Source: MVRV01 sp964469905 (GTDB lineage: Bacteria; Desulfobacterota; Syntrophia; Syntrophales; Smithellaceae). From it: DNA of 10,436 nucleotides. The notes below the pieces were generated by a model, which saw only the letters and a program-made list of their open reading frames with translations, had not been told where the DNA came from and ran no database searches. The number at the start of each line of letters is the position of its first letter. Position 1 is the first letter of the stretch. Both the position numbers and the translations under genes were made by a program. Location: assembly GCA_964469905.1 (NCBI GenBank), contig CAYXZW010000078.1, positions 1-10,436 on the forward strand, given 5' to 3'. Positions 6,615 to 10,436 of this stretch are shown here, one piece after another.

Positions 6615-7160
6615 ATGGAATTGACGCCACAAGAAAAAGAACTTCTGCTGGATATTGCAATAAAAACTATTTCCGGCAAAGTCAATAATAATCTTCCCAA
6701 GATAACAGTGGATTCAGCAACACTTCAGGAAAAAAGAGGTGCATTTGTTACTTTAAAAAAGAGAGGCCATTTGCGCGGATGTATTGGCTACATTAAGGCG
6801 ATGAAGCCGCTTTGGGAAACAGTGCAGGAAATGGCCGTGGCTGCCGCTTTTCACGATCCCAGATTTCCTTCGTTACAAGATAATGAGCTTAAAGATTTAT
6901 CAGTGGAAATATCTGTATTGAGCCCGCTGCAACGTATAAAAAACATTAATGAAATTGAAGTAGGAAAGCACGGTTTATATATTGTCCGGGGATATAATTC
7001 CGGTTTACTGCTGCCGCAAGTTGCAATTGAGTATGGTTGGGACAGGGAAACGTTTCTGCGGGAAACTTGTTGTAAGGCCGGTCTGCCCTCTGAACAATGG
7101 ATGGATAAAGAAACGGAAATTTATATTTTTTCAGCGGATTATTTTGGCGATGTTGGTTAG
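6615..7160 (+). CDS. amrA: AmmeMemoRadiSam system protein A (AMMECR1 domain)
   Basis: This 181-residue protein is a single AMMECR1 domain. The signature LRGCIG occurs at residues 53-58 inside KKRGHLRGCIGYI. It is followed by AFHDPRFP (78-85), LSVEISVLSPLQ (95-106), the GLYI strand (120-123), LLLPQVA (131-137) and the C-terminal W-x-x-ETFL / CCKAGLP region (142-158). These are all in the family order and the length is normal. AMMECR1 proteins are conserved in all three domains of life without a settled biochemical activity. In bacteria they occur with MEMO-like and radical SAM proteins, which suggests a joint modification reaction. Here the gene starts 13 bases after amrB, with its Shine-Dalgarno on the amrB stop, so the two are certainly co-expressed. 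A longer frame starting within amrB exists, but its added residues match nothing. Confidence 0.93.
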   Translation: MELTPQEKELLLDIAIKTISGKVNNNLPKITVDSATLQEKRGAFVTLKKRGHLRGCIGYIKAMKPLWETVQEMAVAAAFHDPRFPSLQDNELKDLSVEISVLSPLQRIKNINEIEVGKHGLYIVRGYNSGLLLPQVAIEYGWDRETFLRETCCKAGLPSEQWMDKETEIYIFSADYFGDVG

Positions 7161-7190
7161 CCGGCCGCTTTTTCTGGGTACTTTATTTTC

Positions 7191-7218
7191 TTGACATTGA
7201 TAAAGCGTGGTGTAGTAT
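7191..7218 (+). promoter_or_regulatory. Strong sigma70-type promoter for the outer-membrane protein gene
   Basis: A perfect -35 box TTGACA (7191-7196) and TAGTAT (7213-7218) are spaced by 16 bases. Transcription would begin near 7225, leaving an unusually long leader before the ATG at 7381. No better promoter is visible nearer the gene. Confidence 0.6.
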
Positions 7219-7224
7219 TAAGCA

Positions 7225-7380
7225 CAATGAGGGCTGTAGTTTTCTATATAGCTTACGCCACCTCTTCCTTATTTTGATTTTCCTGTTCTACCTGTAGCGC
7301 TTGCCTCACGATTTGTCTCAGTTTTCGATTATCAAATAATTGTTTATTTTAACACAATCTAATGAAGAAAGGAGTCTGTC
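7225..7380 (+). promoter_or_regulatory. Long 5' untranslated leader of the outer-membrane protein gene
   Basis: About 155 bases separate the predicted start of transcription from the coding start. The leader begins with a possible small hairpin (GCTGTA 7233-7238 with TATAGC 7247-7252, one G-U pair). It continues through a pyrimidine-rich part and an A/T-rich part. It ends in a good Shine-Dalgarno AAAGGAG (7368-7374), six bases before the ATG. I recognise no known riboswitch. Long leaders are common on outer-membrane protein mRNAs, where small RNAs can act, but nothing specific is visible. Confidence 0.3.
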
Positions 7381-8253
7381 ATGAAAAGAATAAGTTTTGT
7401 GATTGTTTTTGGCATTTTCCTGTTTTTTGGGTTGTTGGCATCGGGTCTGTTTGCTGAAGATAAACCAATTGCTGCGGATAAGCCGGTTGTTCAGGAACAG
7501 GCAAGAATTATTGAGGAGGAATTGGTTTTAAAAGACCCCACTGTTGCCCAGCCGAAGAAATGGCTGATCGGTGGCAGCGGTGAGCTATGGTACATAAGCG
7601 GTTCATATAACAGAACCAATAATAACGGAACTCTTTACTCAACCGGTACTATAAGTGGTAGTATGCCCGGAGGCACGATTACTTTCGGGTATGATGCTTT
7701 CACGCTGGCTTATTCCTACCGCAAAGGCAGCTGGGATATTGATTCCACATTTTCGGGTGTTGCAGGTGCTACGTCCACTATAATTCAGGATCAGTCCGAA
7801 CATGAAATAACTGCGCGCTGGCTGTTTAGGGTGAGTCCGCATTTTAACCCGTATGTTATGGCCGGATATAACCAAACAATCAGGCAGGATAAAGAGACGC
7901 TTGTTACCGGTTGGACTTGGACTTATAACTCGAGCCGGGTAAGCATAATTGATCGAACATACAAATCACCATTAATTGGTCTGGGTGCAATCATTCCCTT
8001 TAACAAGTATATTGGATTGAGAGCTGATGGTCGGCTCATCTATTCCTGGGCAGATTGGAAAAGGGACGACGGGCTTGATAAGACAGGCTCCGGTGTGGGT
8101 GGCGCCTTGGTGGGAACACTCTACTGGAATATCTGGGAAGGTCTTAACTTGCAAATCGGCGGTAAATATCAGTATCTGAATGGCGGAAACGATATCGGCT
8201 CCAGTTCAAAAATGGGTGCCTTTGGTATGCTGGGTTATACATTCAAATTTTAA
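7381..8253 (+). CDS. Putative outer-membrane beta-barrel protein
   Basis: The 290-residue product starts with a clear signal peptide: MKR, a hydrophobic core to about residue 23, and likely cleavage after Ala25 (GLFA|ED). A short charged, Glu/Lys-rich stretch follows (26-60). The rest is a run of alternating polar and hydrophobic strands rich in Gly, Tyr, Trp, Ser and Thr with short turns (GELWYISGSYNRT, TFGYDAFTLAYSYRKG, PYVMAGYNQT, GLRADGRLIYSWADW, LNLQIGGKYQYLNGG). It ends in GYTFKF, whose terminal Phe is the usual signal for the outer-membrane assembly machinery. This pattern supports a small barrel of perhaps 10-12 strands. I do not recognise a specific family, and the ligand or role is unknown. 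The gene stands alone, with its own strong promoter and a stem-loop behind it. Confidence 0.75.
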   Translation: MKRISFVIVFGIFLFFGLLASGLFAEDKPIAADKPVVQEQARIIEEELVLKDPTVAQPKKWLIGGSGELWYISGSYNRTNNNGTLYSTGTISGSMPGGTITFGYDAFTLAYSYRKGSWDIDSTFSGVAGATSTIIQDQSEHEITARWLFRVSPHFNPYVMAGYNQTIRQDKETLVTGWTWTYNSSRVSIIDRTYKSPLIGLGAIIPFNKYIGLRADGRLIYSWADWKRDDGLDKTGSGVGGALVGTLYWNIWEGLNLQIGGKYQYLNGGNDIGSSSKMGAFGMLGYTFKF

Positions 8254-8316
8254 AAATGGCGGAAGATGGATTTGATAGAGCAATAATAAATTGCATTGTT
8301 CTTCTTATGGTATTTA

Positions 8317-8322
8317 TATAAT
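8317..8322 (+). promoter_or_regulatory. Possible -10 box upstream of the caspase-family gene
   Basis: A perfect TATAAT occurs here. The best matching -35 (TTGTTC, 8296-8301) is only 15 bases away, which is short. If it is used, the transcript would start inside or just at the stem-loop at 8326-8361 and run about 100 bases to the caspase gene. This is a weak call. Confidence 0.25.
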
Positions 8323-8325
8323 TAT

Positions 8326-8361
8326 GCCTCAGGCGGCCTGATAAATGTGGTTGCCTGAGGC
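8326..8361 (+). terminator. Stem-loop, likely terminator of the outer-membrane protein gene
   Basis: GCCTCAGGC (8326-8334) pairs perfectly with GCCTGAGGC (8353-8361) around an 18-base loop. Beyond one mismatch, ATTA (8321-8324) pairs with TAAT (8363-8366), giving an extended stem. The bases after it (TTAATAAT) are AT-rich but not a clean T run. It separates the outer-membrane protein gene from the caspase-family gene. Confidence 0.5.
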
Positions 8362-8428
8362 TTAATAATCAAGGATAAAAAACATTGACCATGCTGTTTT
8401 ACAGTGATTGTCAGTGAGAATTAATGTT

Positions 8429-9889
8429 ATGAAGATAATTGCAGCATATCTATCTTTGTTCTTCCTCGGTGTTTTCTTTTTTTGCCCCAATGCTTTTGCC
8501 CAAAACAATAATAAAGCCGTGCTGATAGGCATCAGCCAATATGCGGATATCGATGGTCTGCGCTATGCCGACGAAGATGTCCGGATGTTGCACGCAATGC
8601 TGACAAATTATGCCGGATATCGTTCAACGGATATCGTTTTATTGCTAAACAGCGAGGCCACCAAGCAGCGGATTATAAATACTATAACGGACTTGGTCCG
8701 TCAGAGTCATAAAAAACCGCTGGATCATGTGATATTTATGTTTGCCGGGCATGGCTTGCCACCCAATATTAAATCAAACACCAGCAACGCTTTTCTAGCG
8801 CCCTACGATGCCCAGATAGTTACTCCAAACGGGAAAAGTTCCTTTTATAAAGAGTCCGGTGGGCTGATCAATAACGAGACATTCATCAACAAAGCGTGGC
8901 TTATCAAACAGCTTTCTGATGTCCAAGCCAAGGAAATTGTTTTGATTCTGGATTCCTGTTACAGCGGAGCCAAAAATTTCGGTGCACTGTTTGCAGAGAA
9001 TTTGGGCTTCAACGTTGAATTGGAGGGGGGGAGCGGCGAGCAGAGAGGTGTGGTAATTTTGCAGAAAAAAAGTGCCGCGGATTTAAGCCAAACCAAAATC
9101 GCCTTTATCGCTTCCAGCAATGAAAACCAGCCTTCGGCGGAGTATGCTGAACTGAAGCACGGTGCTTTGAGCTATTGTATTTTTGAATATATCAACACTG
9201 TGCGGAAGAATACCGATGTTTCGGACATGCGAGAAATAACGGTTAACGGCATGTACAGCAATGTAACTAAACTGTTTGATCAGGTGGAAGTCAGAGGCGC
9301 TTCGCTTTCTTCCCGGCACCAACCGGTACTGTTTGCAATACCGAGCTACGATACTATAATCGGGATGAAATTTGTTTCTGTCAATGGTAATAAGAAGCCA
9401 CGGATTAAAACAGGAACAATCGAAATTGTATCCGATCCGGCGGAGGCGGAAGTCTCCGTTGATGGTGTTAGTACCGGTAAGCGTTCCAGCTGTTCTCTGG
9501 AACTTACCGAAGGCAAACACATGATCTCCCTGTTCCTCCCAGGCACAAATTATTTGCATAGCATCATGGTCGATATAAGAGAAGGTCAACATCAACTAAA
9601 AAAGGTCGCACTGCGTGGTTCTCTCGCCATAGAGTCTTTTTCAGATAACCCTTCTATGAAATTGCCCAAGCTGAAGGCATACATAGATAATCAAGAGGTC
9701 GAAGCATCCGGTAAGCAAATGAAAAACCTTATTGCCGGAACGCATTCTTTGAAAGTACTTGTAGAAAATGTAGAAAAGACAAGACAGATTGAAATCAGGC
9801 CGGAATCACCATTGCTGGTACGTTACAAAATTATCAGAGAAGCTCCTAAGATGCCACCAAGTAATAACGCTGATAATGTTTCTTTCTGA
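8429..9889 (+). CDS. Secreted caspase-family (C14) protein with tandem C-terminal PEGA-type domains
   Basis: The product has 486 residues from the ATG at 8429. It opens with a signal peptide, a hydrophobic core at 3-19 and cleavage after Ala24 (NAFA|Q), so it acts in the periplasm or outside. Residues 28-305 form a caspase-like peptidase domain. It begins KAVLIGISQYADI, has the catalytic His108 in FMFAGHG (104-110) and Cys177 in LILDSCYSG (172-180), and ends with a HQPVLF strand. This is the His-Cys dyad of bacterial metacaspase-like proteins, which cut after basic residues. A PEGA domain follows (328-395, with SDPAEAEVSVDG and LTEGKH), then a second, more degenerate PEGA-like repeat (397-467). 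PEGA domains are associated with surface or cell-wall proteins. A TTG at 8408 would add seven residues, but the ATG gives a normal signal peptide. The natural substrate is unknown. Confidence 0.88.
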   Translation: MKIIAAYLSLFFLGVFFFCPNAFAQNNNKAVLIGISQYADIDGLRYADEDVRMLHAMLTNYAGYRSTDIVLLLNSEATKQRIINTITDLVRQSHKKPLDHVIFMFAGHGLPPNIKSNTSNAFLAPYDAQIVTPNGKSSFYKESGGLINNETFINKAWLIKQLSDVQAKEIVLILDSCYSGAKNFGALFAENLGFNVELEGGSGEQRGVVILQKKSAADLSQTKIAFIASSNENQPSAEYAELKHGALSYCIFEYINTVRKNTDVSDMREITVNGMYSNVTKLFDQVEVRGASLSSRHQPVLFAIPSYDTIIGMKFVSVNGNKKPRIKTGTIEIVSDPAEAEVSVDGVSTGKRSSCSLELTEGKHMISLFLPGTNYLHSIMVDIREGQHQLKKVALRGSLAIESFSDNPSMKLPKLKAYIDNQEVEASGKQMKNLIAGTHSLKVLVENVEKTRQIEIRPESPLLVRYKIIREAPKMPPSNNADNVSF

Positions 9890-9943
9890 TCATACTTGCC
9901 ATCTCCGTATGAACAGCTTTCGGAAAAAAAAATAAGAATTTAC

Positions 9944-9972
9944 TTGACAAACACAACCATAAAAATTAGAGT
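9944..9972 (+). promoter_or_regulatory. Promoter of the tRNA (tuf) operon
   Basis: A perfect -35 TTGACA (9944-9949), a 17-base spacer and TAGAGT (9967-9972) are followed by about 85 bases to the first tRNA. The G/C-containing stretch right after the -10 box (CGGC) would suit a stringently controlled stable-RNA promoter. That last point is inference. Confidence 0.6.
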
Positions 9973-10060
9973 CGGCAATTCGCGCGGATATGTGCTGTTG
10001 TTTATGCGTGCCTGAATTCATAACTTGTTGATATAAGAGGGTAATTTTAGCAAAGGGTTT

Positions 10061-10136
10061 GCTGGCGTAGCTCAATCGGTAGAGCAGCTGATTTGTAATC
10101 AGCAGGTTGCGGGTTCGAGTCCCATCGCCAGCTCCA
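10061..10136 (+). tRNA. tRNA-Thr (anticodon TGT)
   Basis: This is a full cloverleaf. The acceptor is GCTGGCG with CGCCAGC, and the anticodon stem GCTGA/TCAGC surrounds the loop TTTGTAA with anticodon TGT, which reads ACA. The T arm has GGTTCGAGTCC. Discriminator T and an encoded CCA end complete the 76 bases. It is the first of four tRNAs transcribed together. Confidence 0.96.
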
Positions 10137-10158
10137 GTTTCGATAAGAATTATATGCT

Positions 10159-10243
<85 letters not shown>

Positions 10244-10262
10244 TTGTTTGAAGTACAAATTA

Positions 10263-10338
10263 GCGGGAGTAGCTCAGTGGCTAGAGCGTCAGCCTTCCAA
10301 GCTGAGGGTCGCGGGTTCGAATCCCGTTTCCCGCTCCA
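10263..10338 (+). tRNA. tRNA-Gly (anticodon TCC)
   Basis: The acceptor GCGGGAG pairs with TTCCCGC, with one G-U pair. The anticodon stem TCAGC/GCTGA has loop CTTCCAA and anticodon TCC, which reads GGA. The T arm has GGTTCGAATCC, and CCA is encoded. It lies 19 bases after tRNA-Tyr. Confidence 0.96.
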
Positions 10339-10358
10339 AGCGTTTTCTGGTTGAAATG

Positions 10359-10373
10359 GAGGCGAAAAGCCTC
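10359..10373 (+). other. Small hairpin in the tRNA-Gly to tRNA-Thr spacer
   Basis: GAGGC (10359-10363) and GCCTC (10369-10373) enclose the loop GAAAA. It sits in the 44-base spacer between two tRNAs and may help processing of the precursor transcript. It has no T run and is not a terminator. Confidence 0.35.
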
Positions 10374-10382
10374 AGCAATTGC

Positions 10383-10436
10383 GCCCACGTAGCTCAGTCG
10401 GTAGAGCACATCCTTGGTAAGGATGAGGTCACCAGT
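10383..10436 (+). tRNA. tRNA-Thr (anticodon GGT), cut by the window end
   Basis: The 5' acceptor strand GCCCACG, the D arm and the anticodon stem CATCC/GGATG with loop TTGGTAA (anticodon GGT, reads ACC) are all present. The T arm and 3' acceptor strand lie beyond the end. It is the fourth tRNA of the cluster, in the position occupied by thrT before tufB in E. coli. Confidence 0.93.

Noticed and set aside
7157..7174. Possible terminator after amrA (CCGGCCGC followed by T5)
   Set aside because: The GC part is a self-complementary palindrome with no loop, so no stable hairpin precedes the T run.
8384..8389. TTGACC as a -35 box for the caspase-family gene
   Set aside because: No acceptable -10 hexamer lies 15-19 bases downstream.
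9083..9595. Minus-strand open frame of 170 codons opposite the caspase-family gene
   Set aside because: It is antisense to a clear protein gene, with no ribosome binding site and no recognisable domain.
9890..9912. Possible terminator after the caspase-family gene (TCATAC/GTATGA)
   Set aside because: The stem has only six mostly A-T pairs and an 11-base loop, and an A run rather than a T run follows on this strand.

Overview
The window reads as bacterial chromosome from a Gram-negative organism of moderate GC, with a short stretch at its left edge that looks foreign. A secreted protein and an outer-membrane barrel with N-terminal signal peptides, a type IV pilus/type II secretion platform protein, AmmeMemoRadiSam proteins and a DUF1178 protein would all fit Desulfobacterota (old Deltaproteobacteria) or a relative. 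This placement is inference from gene content and style, not a measured phylogeny.

Layout. Bases 1 to about 279 are GC-rich and encode, on the minus strand, the C-terminal part of an actinobacterial-looking MurB. The frame breaks near 280. There it meets, on the plus strand, the last ~30 codons of what looks like an HD-GYP-type protein, so this is a probable assembly or rearrangement junction. From 486 on the sequence is coherent: rlmB (SpoU-family 2'-O-methyltransferase), then an orphan pilC with its own sigma70-type promoter, a tRNA-Pro(CGG) on the opposite strand, and a DUF1178 zinc-ribbon protein.

At 3334-5685 lies the most interesting gene. It is a single 783-residue reading frame fusing a PLP-dependent cysteine synthase (CysK/CysM type) to a full-length but divergent cysteinyl-tRNA synthetase. 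Most catalytic motifs of both halves are present. In the synthetase half the fourth zinc ligand (E. coli Glu238) is Ile, and the neighbouring His235 is Cys. The gene could couple cysteine production to its use on tRNA, or do something else with activated cysteine.

It is followed by a palindromic intergenic element and by two tightly coupled genes, amrB (MEMO family) and amrA (AMMECR1 family), without the radical SAM partner. A strong promoter with a long leader then drives an outer-membrane beta-barrel protein. After a stem-loop comes a secreted caspase-family (C14) protein with two C-terminal PEGA-type repeats.

The right edge carries a promoter and the tRNA series Thr(TGT)-Tyr(GTA)-Gly(TCC)-Thr(GGT). 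This is the same order that precedes tufB in E. coli, so a tuf gene is expected just beyond base 10436.
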